Positions 49,813 to 57,665 of a DNA stretch of 57,665 nucleotides are shown here, piece after piece; the first letter of the stretch is position 1; each line of letters opens with the position of its first letter. The stretch is from HGM04593 sp045661225 (GTDB taxonomy: Bacteria > Bacteroidota > Bacteroidia > Bacteroidales > Bacteroidaceae). The stretch spans positions 1 through 57,665 of the forward strand of contig JAZRFF010000024.1 in NCBI GenBank assembly GCA_045661225.1, written 5' to 3'. The notes below the pieces were generated by a model, which worked only from the letters and a program-made list of their open reading frames with translations, had not been told where the DNA came from and made no database searches. The position numbers were made by a program, and so were the translations under genes.

Positions 49813-50076
49813 ATGGTTTATGTCGCTCGTAATCTATATTTGCCTGACGGTACGCGGCTTGTTGCGCGTGTGGTTACGGTTGCCGGTGGCAAAGTCGCGG
49901 GAGTCTCTGCTTTTGAAGCTGAAACCCCTTCGATGATATTCGTGGAGAGTGTTTTTTTGTCGGATTCTCCTCTGCTGAAAGTCGTTGCAGATATTAAAAA
50001 TGATGCACGTTCTCTTCTTGAGCACTATTATGCTTATGCCGCCGATGAATGTGGCCGATTAAAGCTGCTGTCGTAA
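49813..50076 (+). CDS. Small hypothetical protein, 87 residues
   Basis: An 87-residue protein I do not recognise. It has a beta-rich first half (MVYVARNLYLPDGTRLVARV, then VVTVAGGKVAGVSAFEAETP) that resembles the small N-terminal barrel of amidohydrolases, and a helical second half (SLLEHYYAYAADE). There is no metal motif and no signal peptide. A GTG at 49804 is also in frame; the ATG at 49813 gives a natural start. It follows the DUF4296 gene by 15 bases and ends 4 bases before the convergent methyltransferase gene, without a visible terminator between. Confidence 0.65.
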   Translation: MVYVARNLYLPDGTRLVARVVTVAGGKVAGVSAFEAETPSMIFVESVFLSDSPLLKVVADIKNDARSLLEHYYAYAADECGRLKLLS

Positions 50077-50080
50077 ATTT

Positions 50081-50839
50081 TTATCTCATTCGACGGCGGA
50101 ACTCGCTGCATATTATTGCTGTAGCCGTCGATACGTTGAGTGATTCGGAAGTGCTACGCCCCTTGGGGTAATTGGGAATGAGAAGGCGCTCGTTTATGTG
50201 TTGTGCACACTCGTCGCTGATGCCGTTACCCTCGTTGCCCATTACAATAATACCATTGTTGCCTGTCTCTTTGCTGTATATATCCTCTCCGTCAAGGAAT
50301 GTGCCGTATATGGGGGCTGTTTTTTTAACTTCGTCGAGTAGCCGGGGTAGGTCGGTGTAAAAAATCTTTACTCGTCCTATGGCTCCCATCGTTGCCTGAA
50401 TGGTTTTTGGATTGTAGACGTCGGCGCAACCGTTGGAGCAGAAAATCTCTTCAATGCCGAACCAGTCGGCGAGTCTTATGATTGTGCCTATGTTGCCGGG
50501 GTCCTGAATGTTGTCAAGGGCAAGGCATAATCTCTTCTCGGGGGCGCTTTTGTCTATCGGGTGACTGGGTTGCTCAAAGAGTGCAAGCACCCCTTGTGGG
50601 GCACGTAAGAAACTTGCACGCTTCATCTCCTCTTCGTTAACTTCTATAACCTCTGTGGCGTGCGGTAGCTTGTGGCACGACAGCCATTTGCCGGTTGCAA
50701 AAATCTTTTGCGCTTTTAGTCCACACTCTAAAAGGTCGCAGACGGTTTTTCCGCCTTCGGCTACAAAAAGTCTGCTTTCGTTCCTGTTTTTCTTTAATTC
50801 AAGTGACTTTATTAGTTTAAGTGTGGCTTTGCTTAACAT
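50081..50839 (-). CDS. TrmH/SpoU-family RNA 2'-O-methyltransferase
   Basis: A 252-residue SPOUT methyltransferase acting on tRNA or rRNA with S-adenosylmethionine. Motif 1 is NIQDPGNIGTIIRLADWFG (Asn, Gly, Arg), motif 2 is IVMGNEGNGISDE and motif 3, which forms the knot, is IPNYPKGRSTSESLNVS. An N-terminal substrate-binding domain (about residues 1-95, SLELKKNRNESRLFVAEGGK) is like that of RlmB/TsnR relatives. The target nucleotide cannot be read. It is monocistronic and divergent from the TamL gene. Confidence 0.93.
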   Translation of the reverse strand: MLSKATLKLIKSLELKKNRNESRLFVAEGGKTVCDLLECGLKAQKIFATGKWLSCHKLPHATEVIEVNEEEMKRASFLRAPQGVLALFEQPSHPIDKSAPEKRLCLALDNIQDPGNIGTIIRLADWFGIEEIFCSNGCADVYNPKTIQATMGAIGRVKIFYTDLPRLLDEVKKTAPIYGTFLDGEDIYSKETGNNGIIVMGNEGNGISDECAQHINERLLIPNYPKGRSTSESLNVSTATAIICSEFRRRMR

Positions 50840-50869
50840 TTATCTTGCTTTTATATAGTTAAAGTACTG

Positions 50870-50908
50870 CAAATCTACCTTAATTCTTTTAAGTTTTTAG
50901 TATATTTG
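50870..50908. promoter_or_regulatory. Back-to-back promoters of the methyltransferase and TamL genes
   Basis: The minus strand has TAGATTTG (complement of 50870-50877) for the methyltransferase, and the plus strand has TATATTTG at 50901-50908 for TamL. The -7 boxes are only 23 bases apart, so each polymerase covers the -33 region of the other. Confidence 0.55.
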
Positions 50909-50936
50909 CAAGAATATTTTAAAATTAGGTATAATA

Positions 50937-53240
50937 ATGTCGTTGAGAAAGGTTTTTTTAATGCTTATGTGCATTTTAACGGTGCTTTCTTGCTCGGTGA
51001 ATAAGTTTATTCCCGAGGGAGAGCATTTGCTCAGCGATGTAGATATTATATCCACAACTAACCATTCAAATGCGAGCAGGGCCGACGGTTATGTGCGTCA
51101 GCAACCGAACTCAAAATGGTTCAGTCTTCTAAAAGTGCCTCTCTATACATACGCATTGTCGGGTACCGATTCGACTAAATGGATAAACCGCGCCTTGCAG
51201 AGATTAGGTGAGGCTCCTGTTATATACGACCCGGCAAAGGCCGAGATGACTCGTCGGAATATTGAGCAAATGTTGCGTAACGACGGTTATCTGCACGCGT
51301 GGGTCGACCTTGAATGCGAAAAGAACGATAAAAAGAAACGCGCTGTTGCAACATACTATCTGCACGAGCGCGAAAGGTACTATATATCGGGGGTTAAACT
51401 AAGCAGTGCCGATAAGAAACTCGAATCGCTGCTTGTTGCCGATTCGCTATCTTCGCGCCTACGCGTGGGAATGCCTTTCAGCGTGGACGTGCTTGAGGGT
51501 GAACGTCGTCGCATAACGGAGATGCTCAGGAACAGTGGATACTATCACTTCCGCAAGGAGTATATTACATTCTCGGCCGATACTGCCCACCATTCGAACA
51601 AGGTCGACCTGACGATGAATGTAGCCTTGTACTCTCCGTCGGCCAATGCCGCTCCCGAAGCGCATAAACAGTACCGTATAGGGCGAATATGCTTTGTGTC
51701 GGGTGCAGGCCTGCATCTTGACGAGGCAACATTGTTGCAGTGCGACACTATGCACTATGGCGACTATGTGATTTTTTATAAAGGCGATGCGGTTGTACGT
51801 CCCAAAATGCTTGTGAATAATACTTATATCGAGAGTGGCGGGCTTTATTCGCAGAGTGCCGTTGAAAAAACGCATAACTCGTTCGTGCAGTTACCGGCAC
51901 TCAAATATTCGACGGTAAGAATGGTGGAGCACCCCGATACAGCCTTGCTCGACTGCTACATTATGTATGAGCGCAGTAAACGCCGTACAGTCTCGCTTGA
52001 AGTTGAGGGTACGAACACGGCCGGTGACCTTGGTGCCGCGGCATCGCTGACTTTTGCCGACAAGAATCTTTTCAAAGGTTCCGAAATGCTCTCTTTGCGT
52101 CTCTTTGGTGCGTATGAGGCGGTGTCGAACCTGCGTGGGTACACAGGTGAGCGTTTTCTTGAGTATGGTGCCGAACTGAGCCTCCGCTTTAAAGGTGGTC
52201 TGGTGTCGAAGATTGTGCCCGCCGACCGGCGTAAGCTTATCTCTTCGACAACCTTTGCGCTCAAGTTCAACACACAAGAGCGCCCCGAATTTGACCGCAG
52301 GGTTCTTTCGGGGTCGTGGGACTATATGTGGAGCCGCAAGGAAGAGGCTACGCATCGCTTGGACGTGCTCGACCTGAACTATATATATGTGCCTTGGATT
52401 TCTGACACATTTAAGCGCGACTACCTTGACAGTATATCGAACCGCAACTCTATTCTAAAGTACAACTATGAGAATCTGCTTATAACAAAGTTGGGATATA
52501 CATATACCTATAACTCCTCGCTTAACAAGGCGCGTCGTTTTGAAAGGGTTGCCTACTCTCTGCGTGCAGGTGTGGAGTCTTCGGGTAATTTGTTGTTCTT
52601 GGCGACGAGTTCTGTCAGTGGCCCTAAAAATGCCGACGGTCAATACACCTTCCTTAATATCGCTTATGCACAGTATGTGAAAGGGGATTTTGACATTACA
52701 ACGCGAGTGAATATTGATGAACGCAACTCCTTTGTGGTGCACTTTGGCTTGGGATTGGCCTACCCGTACGGAAATTCGCGTATCCTTCCTTTCGAGAAAC
52801 GCTACTTCTCGGGCGGTGCCAACGGTATGCGTGGCTGGACGGTGCGTACGCTTGGTCCGGGAAGCTACAAGAACAGTGGCGCGAATATTGACTTTATAAA
52901 CCAATCGGGCGATATGAAACTCGATTTTAATGTGGAATATCGTTCGCACTTATTTTGGAAAATACATTCGGCGCTTTTTGTCGACGCCGGTAACATTTGG
53001 ACTTTACGCTCCTATAAAGAGCAGCCCGGAGGGCAGTTTAAGCTAAGCAGCTTTTACAAAGAGATAGCCTTTTCTTACGGATTGGGACTGCGCATAGACC
53101 TGGATATGTTTGTCTTTAGACTCGATGCGGCAATGAAGGCTATAAACCCTGCATACGAGGGGCGTGAAAAGTTTGCGATAATCGACCCGAAATTCGGTCG
53201 TGATTTTGCATTGCACTTTGCTATAGGTTATCCGTTCTGA
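50937..53240 (+). CDS. TamL-type BamA/TamA-family outer-membrane lipoprotein
   Basis: A 767-residue OMP85 protein that is expected to help insert outer-membrane proteins or link to a TamB-like partner. The signal ends TVLSCSVNKFIPEGEHLL, so the N-terminus is lipidated, the feature of TamL in Bacteroidetes. POTRA-like domains follow (RRNIEQMLRNDGYLHAWVDL; ERRRITEMLRNSGYYHFRKE), then a 16-strand-type barrel from about residue 340 with the GSANG-like motif YFSGGANGMRGWTVRTLGPG. It ends in IGYPF with a terminal Phe. No tamB gene is within the window downstream. Confidence 0.92.
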   Translation: MSLRKVFLMLMCILTVLSCSVNKFIPEGEHLLSDVDIISTTNHSNASRADGYVRQQPNSKWFSLLKVPLYTYALSGTDSTKWINRALQRLGEAPVIYDPAKAEMTRRNIEQMLRNDGYLHAWVDLECEKNDKKKRAVATYYLHERERYYISGVKLSSADKKLESLLVADSLSSRLRVGMPFSVDVLEGERRRITEMLRNSGYYHFRKEYITFSADTAHHSNKVDLTMNVALYSPSANAAPEAHKQYRIGRICFVSGAGLHLDEATLLQCDTMHYGDYVIFYKGDAVVRPKMLVNNTYIESGGLYSQSAVEKTHNSFVQLPALKYSTVRMVEHPDTALLDCYIMYERSKRRTVSLEVEGTNTAGDLGAAASLTFADKNLFKGSEMLSLRLFGAYEAVSNLRGYTGERFLEYGAELSLRFKGGLVSKIVPADRRKLISSTTFALKFNTQERPEFDRRVLSGSWDYMWSRKEEATHRLDVLDLNYIYVPWISDTFKRDYLDSISNRNSILKYNYENLLITKLGYTYTYNSSLNKARRFERVAYSLRAGVESSGNLLFLATSSVSGPKNADGQYTFLNIAYAQYVKGDFDITTRVNIDERNSFVVHFGLGLAYPYGNSRILPFEKRYFSGGANGMRGWTVRTLGPGSYKNSGANIDFINQSGDMKLDFNVEYRSHLFWKIHSALFVDAGNIWTLRSYKEQPGGQFKLSSFYKEIAFSYGLGLRIDLDMFVFRLDAAMKAINPAYEGREKFAIIDPKFGRDFALHFAIGYPF

Positions 53241-53283
53241 TGCAGCGTGCAACGTGGTGATGAAAAAGAAAATTTAATTATAT

Positions 53284-54087
53284 ATGGAAATTCGATTTAT
53301 GAGTATTGGCAGCGGAAGCTGCGGAAACTGTTACTACCTTGGGGTGGGTGACTATGGAATTCTTGTAGATGCGGGTATTCCCTCGAAAGTGATTCGAGCG
53401 GCACTGAAAAAAGAGGGTATAGCCTTCGAGAGCATCTGCGCCATTTTTGTTACTCACGACCACGCCGACCATATAAAGTCGCTTGGCGTGCTGTCGGCAA
53501 AGGCTAATATTCCGGTCTATGCGACACGTGAGGTACATAAAGGAATAACAAAGAATTATTGCACGTCGAAGCCTATTGACCCTATGTATGTGCGATATGT
53601 TGAAAAAGAGGAGACAATTACGTTCCGCGACTTTGATATAACACCGTTCGAGGTACCTCACGATGGTAGCGACAACGTGGGTTATTTTATTGAGGTCGGT
53701 GAAAAGAAATTCTGTATAGCTACGGACCTTGGCGAAATAACAGAGATTGTCTCGTCCTACGTCGACCGTGCAAATTACCTTGTTATAGAGTCGAATTACG
53801 AGGAACAGATGCTTGCGATGGGGCGTTACCCTGAATTTCTTAAGGTTCGTGTTTCGGGTCCACGCGGACACTTGAGCAACCAAATGACAGCGAAATATCT
53901 TGCATCGCACTTCAACGAACATCTTAAATATATATGGCTTTGCCACTTGAGCGAGGAGAATAATCACCCCGAACTGGCTTACAAGGCTGTAGTTATGGAG
54001 TTCGGGCAGTATGGGATTATCGCCGGCAAGGACGTTTGCCTGAATGTACTTAAGCGTACAACGCCGTCCGAACTATACCGTTTGTAA
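53284..54087 (+). CDS. Metallo-beta-lactamase-fold hydrolase, YycJ/WalJ type
   Basis: A 267-residue MBL-fold protein. The metal ligands are THDHADH near residues 57-63, then His in FEVPHDGSDN, Asp in IATDLGEIT and a final His in WLCHLSEENNHPE. The opening FMSIGSGSCGNCYYL matches YycJ/WalJ-type proteins, which have been linked to 5'-3' exonuclease activity and cell-wall or division control in Firmicutes. No signal peptide. It lies 43 bases behind the TamL gene and 38 before tyrS. Confidence 0.9.
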   Translation: MEIRFMSIGSGSCGNCYYLGVGDYGILVDAGIPSKVIRAALKKEGIAFESICAIFVTHDHADHIKSLGVLSAKANIPVYATREVHKGITKNYCTSKPIDPMYVRYVEKEETITFRDFDITPFEVPHDGSDNVGYFIEVGEKKFCIATDLGEITEIVSSYVDRANYLVIESNYEEQMLAMGRYPEFLKVRVSGPRGHLSNQMTAKYLASHFNEHLKYIWLCHLSEENNHPELAYKAVVMEFGQYGIIAGKDVCLNVLKRTTPSELYRL

Positions 54088-54125
54088 TATAGTAAGAAAA
54101 TAAATGTAATTTAAAATATAAGACT

Positions 54126-55421
54126 ATGAACTTTGTACAGGAACTTAAATGGAGGGGTATGATTCAGGATATGACCCCCGGAACCGAAGAACAGTTGCAA
54201 AAAGAGTTGACAAGTGCTTACCTGGGAATTGACCCGACAGCCGACTCGCTTCACATTGGTCACCTTGTGGGCGTGATGATGTTGCGTCACTTCCAGCTAT
54301 GCGGTCATAAACCCATTGCTCTTATTGGCGGTGCCACAGGTATGATTGGCGACCCATCGGGAAAGTCTAAGGAGCGTGTGCTCATCGATGAGGAGAAACT
54401 TCGTCATAACCAAGAGGCGCTGAAAAAACAGCTTGCGCGTTTTCTTGACTTTGATAGCGATGCTCCCAATGCGGCTGTCCTTGTGAACAACTACGACTGG
54501 ATGAAGAATTTTACCTTCCTTGACTTTATTCGCAATATCGGCAAGATGATTACTGTGAATTATATGATGTCTAAGGATTCTGTGAAGCGTCGTCTGTCGG
54601 GTGAGGCCGGAACTGACGGTATGTCGTTCACTGAGTTTACTTACCAATTGCTTCAGGGATATGACTACGTGCATCTTAACGAGACTCACGGTTGCAAACT
54701 GCAGCTTGGCGGTGCCGACCAATGGGGTAACATTACCACAGGTACCGAAATGATTCGTAAAATGTCGGGTAACGAGGTGTTTGCTCTTACTTGTCCGCTC
54801 ATAACAAAGGCCGATGGTAAAAAGTTCGGAAAGACCGAACAGGGAAATATCTGGCTCGATAAACGTTATACATCGCCTTATCGTTTCTATCAGTTCTGGT
54901 TGAACGTTAGTGATGAGGACGCCGAGAAGTATATAAAGATATTTACTTCAATCTGTCGCGAAGAGATTGAGGCACTTGTTGCCGAGCACGCCGAGGCATC
55001 GCACTTGCGTCTGCTGCAGAAACGTCTGGCTAAGGAGGTTACTGTTCTTGTACACGGTGAAGAGGAGTATAACAAGGCTGTAGAGGCTTCTAATATTCTC
55101 TTTGGCAATGCTTCTATTGATGCCTTGCGTTCATTGGACGAGGATACACTGCTTGCGGTGTTCGACGGTGTTCCCCGCTTCGAGGTTTCGCGTGATGTTG
55201 TTGCTGCAGGCGTTAAGGCTGTTGACCTTACAACTGACCACGCTGCAATATTTGCATCAAAAGGCGAAATGCGCAAATTGGTGCAGGGTGGTGGCGTTTC
55301 GGTAAACAAAGAGAAACTTGCAGCCTTTGACCAGGTTATAAACGCCGATAATCTGCTTAATGACAAATATATCCTTGTGCAGAAAGGCAAGAAGAATTAT
55401 TACCTTATTATTGTAAAGTAA
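54126..55421 (+). CDS. tyrS: Tyrosyl-tRNA synthetase
   Basis: Charges tRNA-Tyr. The 431-residue class-I enzyme has LGIDPTADSLHIGHLVG (HIGH motif near residues 48-51), the tyrosine-pocket segment GYDYVHLNETHGCKLQLGG, and the KMSKS-equivalent KKFGKTEQGN. The C-terminal S4 RNA-binding domain contains KLVQGGGVSVNKEKL. The length is normal. The gene is followed by a strong terminator, and no T-box leader is seen. Confidence 0.97.
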   Translation: MNFVQELKWRGMIQDMTPGTEEQLQKELTSAYLGIDPTADSLHIGHLVGVMMLRHFQLCGHKPIALIGGATGMIGDPSGKSKERVLIDEEKLRHNQEALKKQLARFLDFDSDAPNAAVLVNNYDWMKNFTFLDFIRNIGKMITVNYMMSKDSVKRRLSGEAGTDGMSFTEFTYQLLQGYDYVHLNETHGCKLQLGGADQWGNITTGTEMIRKMSGNEVFALTCPLITKADGKKFGKTEQGNIWLDKRYTSPYRFYQFWLNVSDEDAEKYIKIFTSICREEIEALVAEHAEASHLRLLQKRLAKEVTVLVHGEEEYNKAVEASNILFGNASIDALRSLDEDTLLAVFDGVPRFEVSRDVVAAGVKAVDLTTDHAAIFASKGEMRKLVQGGGVSVNKEKLAAFDQVINADNLLNDKYILVQKGKKNYYLIIVK

Positions 55422-55477
55422 TACGTTTGAGCGTTTTTTACCTTAAAGTGAAATTTTAGGGTATATTTTATAATGTG

Positions 55478-55510
55478 AAAAAGTTAAGGCCGTCAGGTCT
55501 TAACTTTTTT
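55478..55510 (+). terminator. Terminator of tyrS
   Basis: A 14-bp stem (55478-55491 with 55496-55509) with loop GTCA, one G-T pair and a T run. Confidence 0.88.
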
Positions 55511-55520
55511 CTTCTACTCG

Positions 55521-55550
55521 TTTACAAATGGAATTTAATCGCTAATTTTG
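55521..55550 (+). promoter_or_regulatory. Promoter of lrgAB
   Basis: TAATTTTG at 55543-55550 with TTTA at 55521-55524, spacing 18 bases. The leader is about 20 bases. Confidence 0.5.
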
Positions 55551-55574
55551 TACCCGTAAAACGCGTTGAAGATT

Positions 55575-55940
55575 ATGAAATACGTTACTCAGTTCGGTAT
55601 AATAGTTGCAATATCCCTTGTCGGTGAATTGCTTAACCGGTTAATCCCTCTTCCTGTTCCTGCAAGCATATACGGAATGGTCATACTCTTTACGGCTCTT
55701 TGTACCGGAGTTATAAAACTCTCGCAGGTAAAAGAGTGTGGGAAATTCCTCATTCTTATGATGCCTTTAATGTTTATTGCTCCGGCGGTCGGGCTCATTG
55801 AGGCGTGGGGTACTATGCAGGAGTTTCTTCTGCCTATAATTGTTATAACGCTTCTCTCGACAGTTTTTGTTATTGCTGCGGCCGGACACGCTACGCAACT
55901 GGTAATTAAGTTAAAAGGTAAAAAGGAGGGACGGAGATGA
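55575..55940 (+). CDS. lrgA: CidA/LrgA-family membrane protein
   Basis: A 121-residue membrane protein with four predicted helices, of the holin-like CidA/LrgA family that affects murein hydrolase activity or pyruvate and small-acid transport depending on species. The family block LVGELLNRLIPLPVPASIYGM is complete near residues 15-35, followed by FLILMMPLMFIAPAVGL. I start it at the ATG 55575; a TTG three codons upstream is also in frame. It overlaps lrgB by 4 bases. Confidence 0.93.
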   Translation: MKYVTQFGIIVAISLVGELLNRLIPLPVPASIYGMVILFTALCTGVIKLSQVKECGKFLILMMPLMFIAPAVGLIEAWGTMQEFLLPIIVITLLSTVFVIAAAGHATQLVIKLKGKKEGRR

Positions 55941-56629
55941 AGGAGTTTCTGAGCGGTTCGCAGTTCTTTGGTCTTGCATTGAGTGTCGGTACTTATATTT
56001 TGGGCACAATAATAAAAAAAAGGTGGAACTTTTTTCTTTTTAATCCAATGCTGCTTGCAATAACGGTAAGCATTGCTGTGCTGCTTTTGCTGGGTATCGA
56101 CTATGGTGCTTACAACCGTAGTGCCGGCATAATAACCTATCTTCTGACTCCGGCGACGGTAGCTCTTGCTATACCGCTGTACGAGCAGTTGCGTCTGTTG
56201 CGTAAGAACCTGACGGCTGTGCTTGTGGGTATTGCGTCGGGGGTGCTTTGCAGTGCTGTCTCAATCCTTGCAATGGCGTTGCTCTTCGGGCTTAATCACA
56301 CGCAGTATGTAACCTTGTTGCCAAAATCAATTACAACAGCTATCGGGATAGGTCTTGCAGCCGAACTGAAAGGGTATATCGCTATTACGGTAGCGTCTAT
56401 AATATTTACCGGCCTTGTTGGAAATATTGCCGGCGATGTACTTTGCAGACTGCTTGGGATAAAGAACCCAATAGCAAAAGGCGTTGCTATTGGCACTGCA
56501 ACGCACGTGATGGGAACATCGAAGGCTATGGAGATTGGTGAGGTCGAGGGCGCTATGAGCAGTCTTTCTATTGCTGTGGCTGGCTGTATAACTGTAGGCG
56601 CGGCGGTCCTGTTCGAGTGGTGTATATAA
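55937..56629 (+). CDS. lrgB: LrgB/CidB-family membrane protein
   Basis: A 230-residue integral membrane protein with about six helices, the usual partner of LrgA. Marks are FNPMLLAITVSIAVL, TPATVALAIPLYEQ, LPKSITTAIGIGLA and the C-terminal GTATHVMGTSKAMEIGEVEGA. The start overlaps the lrgA stop (ATGA), so translation is coupled. A two-component or LysR regulator is not next to it, unlike in Firmicutes. Confidence 0.94.
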   Translation: MKEFLSGSQFFGLALSVGTYILGTIIKKRWNFFLFNPMLLAITVSIAVLLLLGIDYGAYNRSAGIITYLLTPATVALAIPLYEQLRLLRKNLTAVLVGIASGVLCSAVSILAMALLFGLNHTQYVTLLPKSITTAIGIGLAAELKGYIAITVASIIFTGLVGNIAGDVLCRLLGIKNPIAKGVAIGTATHVMGTSKAMEIGEVEGAMSSLSIAVAGCITVGAAVLFEWCI

Positions 56630-56736
56630 AATTTACATTTAACAAGAAGATTTTTGTAAAAAAGTACATAAAGAAAAAAATAATAATTACCTTAGCGACG
56701 TTTCATAAAGTATAAACTGTTAAAAATGAATTTATA

Positions 56737-57153
56737 ATGGTAATTGCTATTGACTTTGACGGTACTATTGTTGAACATAAATACCCCGAAATTGGACGGG
56801 AACTGCCTTTTGCTACTTATACTCTGCGCAAGCTTATGGAGGACGGTCATCAACTTATTTTGTGGACGGTTCGTCACGGTAAAGAACTGCGTGAGGCGGT
56901 AGAATGGTGCCGTGAGAGAGGTGTGGAGTTCTATGCAGTAAACAAAAACTATCCCGAGGAAACCCTTAGGGCTGATGGTGAATATCACAAGATAAATGCC
57001 GACCTTTTTATAGATGACCTTAATTTGGGTGGTCTTCCCGATTGGGGTAAGATATATACAATGGTCTCGCAAGATAAAAAATGGAGTGACGTCTACGCCG
57101 AAAATAATGGAGAAAAACAGGAAAGAAAGAAGAAAAAGGGGTGGTTTTGGTAA
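56737..57153 (+). CDS. HAD-like phosphatase, Bacteroides small type
   Basis: A 138-residue minimal HAD-fold protein. Motif I is DFDGT (Asp6 nucleophile and Asp8), motif II is WTVRHGKE with Thr, and motif IV is LFIDDLNLG. No cap domain is present, so it could act on large or polymeric substrates, or the C-terminus could cap the site. The end is strikingly basic, KQERKKKKGWFW. Similar small HAD proteins are common in Bacteroides and are mostly unassigned. It is flanked by AT-rich spacers; an imperfect -7 box TACCTTAG lies at 56688. Confidence 0.85.
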   Translation: MVIAIDFDGTIVEHKYPEIGRELPFATYTLRKLMEDGHQLILWTVRHGKELREAVEWCRERGVEFYAVNKNYPEETLRADGEYHKINADLFIDDLNLGGLPDWGKIYTMVSQDKKWSDVYAENNGEKQERKKKKGWFW

Positions 57154-57220
57154 TAAAAATGATTTTTAATCAAAGAAACCGAAAAAAAAGAAGATTTGTT
57201 GCAAAAAAATCATCAAAATA

Positions 57221-57251
57221 TTTGCAGAGTTAAAATAAAGTAGTACCTTTG
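57221..57251 (+). promoter_or_regulatory. Promoter of tRNA-Lys
   Basis: TTTG at 57221-57224, 19 bases, then TACCTTTG at 57244-57251: a consensus Bacteroidetes promoter for a stable RNA. Confidence 0.8.
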
Positions 57252-57268
57252 CAACGCGTTAAGGCAAT

Positions 57269-57341
57269 GCGCTGTTAGCTCAGTTGGTAGAGCAATTGAC
57301 TCTTAATCAATGGGTCCAGGGTTCGAGTCCCTGACGGCGTA
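57269..57341 (+). tRNA. tRNA-Lys, anticodon CTT
   Basis: A 73-base cloverleaf: acceptor 57269-57275 with 57334-57340 (two G-T pairs), D stem GCTC/GAGC, anticodon stem ATTGA/TCAAT with loop CTCTTAA (anticodon CTT at 57302-57304), T arm CAGGG-TTCGAGT-CCCTG and discriminator A at 57341. CCA is not encoded. Confidence 0.96.
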
Positions 57342-57342
57342 C

Positions 57343-57370
57343 AAAAGACAGCTATTAAGCTGTCTTTTTT
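57343..57370 (+). terminator. Terminator of tRNA-Lys
   Basis: AAAAGACAGCT (57343-57353) pairs with AGCTGTCTTTT (57358-57368), loop ATTA, followed by more T. Confidence 0.88.
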
Positions 57371-57457
57371 GTTATACACAAGACCGCTCGAACCCGCGCT
57401 GCTCCGCATCGCTGTTCCTTATTTATTGGGTCGCGTCTTCTCGTCCTATTGTATAAA

Positions 57458-57486
57458 AAAAGCAGACAACTGTGTTGTCTGCTTTT
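57458..57486. terminator. Bidirectional terminator before the right-edge gene
   Basis: A perfect 13-bp stem (57458-57470 with 57474-57486) with loop TGT, A and T runs on the two sides. It stands alone, about 90 bases after the tRNA terminator; the bases between hold no gene that I can support. Confidence 0.8.
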
Positions 57487-57540
57487 CTCTGAGCAAATTT
57501 GTGACAGATTATCGAACAATTTCGGGCTCACCTGCAAAAG

Positions 57541-57571
57541 TTGTGGGGGTGATATAAAAATATTATCTTCG
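57541..57571 (+). promoter_or_regulatory. Promoter of the right-edge gene
   Basis: TTGT at 57541-57544, 19 bases, then TATCTTCG at 57564-57571, about 20 bases before the ATG. Confidence 0.5.
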
Positions 57572-57591
57572 CATAGTTAAAATAAAGTACT

Positions 57592-57665
57592 ATGCAAGAC
57601 GAAAAAATACTACTGGAATTAGCCCGTTTGATATTGCCATCAGGTTTCATTGAAAATTTCAAGAT
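57592..57665 (+). CDS. 5' end of a gene cut by the window, possibly a transposase
   Basis: Only 24 residues are visible (MQDEKILLELARLILPSGFI, then ENFK). The pattern LLELARLILPSGF-x-E-x-F resembles the start of ISAon1-type transposase N-terminal proteins common in Bacteroidales. The assignment is weak because the rest lies outside the window. An insertion element beside a tRNA gene would be unremarkable. Confidence 0.4.
   Translation, partial: MQDEKILLELARLILPSGFIENFK

Overview
The window looks like a chromosomal segment of a gut- or mouth-type Bacteroidales bacterium (Bacteroides/Prevotella-like; genus not decidable by eye). Most intergenic promoters carry the Bacteroidetes -7 element TAnnTTTG or TATCTTCG, in several cases with a TTTG/TTGC-like -33 element about 19 bases upstream. 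The gene content agrees: a galM-MFS-galK operon, a long eukaryote-like IleRS, an ileS-DksA-like-lspA-DUF4296 block, a TamL-type OMP85 lipoprotein, BspA-like leucine-rich repeats, PCMD/GEVED secreted proteins with a YDxxGRRV...GxYIVNGxKVLxK tail, and lipoproteins with short SC lipoboxes.

Layout. 0.4-3.7 kb (minus): a small unknown protein, then an SDR reductase, an NTP_transf_5 nucleotidyltransferase and a membrane acyltransferase in one operon. 3.8-6.0 kb (plus): riboflavin synthase, a small membrane protein, a NifX/NifB-like Fe-Mo cofactor domain protein and an unknown 193-aa protein. 6.2-10.4 kb (minus): a FadL/OmpP1 porin with a striking inverted repeat over its promoter, and tkt-rpiB. 10.6-12.8 kb: tex. 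12.8-15.0 kb: two AT-rich lipoprotein genes next to nested palindromes. 15.0-18.7 kb (minus): galactose operon. 18.9-21.9 kb (minus): grpE-dnaJ-folC. 22.1-27.8 kb (plus): a Ser-type sulfatase, a DbpA-like helicase, serC, a YigZ/IMPACT protein and a zinc-peptidase-like protein. 28.0-33.0 kb (plus): a secreted GH29 fucosidase, a secreted GEVED protein and a NahK-like sugar kinase. 33.2-37.9 kb (minus): FKBP lipoprotein, a GlcNAc/MurNAc kinase of the BadF family, AmpG and gdhA. 38.2-44.0 kb (plus): a PCMD plus twin-GEVED secreted protein, a pair of 76-bp repeats, a sugar-kinase/RapZ fusion and a BspA-like LRR protein. 44.5-56.6 kb (mostly plus): ileS, DksA-like, lspA, DUF4296, a TrmH-type methyltransferase, TamL, a metallo-hydrolase, tyrS and lrgAB. 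The right edge holds a HAD-like phosphatase, tRNA-Lys(CUU) and the first bases of a possible transposase gene.

How it works together. Much of the accessory content handles host or wall glycans: sulfatase, fucosidase, galactose utilisation, a GlcNAc/GalNAc 1-kinase-like protein, and AmpG with an amino-sugar kinase for wall recycling. The most unusual gene is at 40995: an AmgK-like aminoglycoside-phosphotransferase-fold kinase fused to the GlcN6P-sensing C-terminal domain of RapZ, which would join amino-sugar phosphorylation and sensing in one chain (inference). The most unusual non-coding features are a nested palindrome at 14703-14824, the 76-bp repeats that reproduce the 3' end of the preceding gene, and a perfect 9+8+9 inverted repeat across the FadL promoter. 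All calls are made by reading; no database search was possible.
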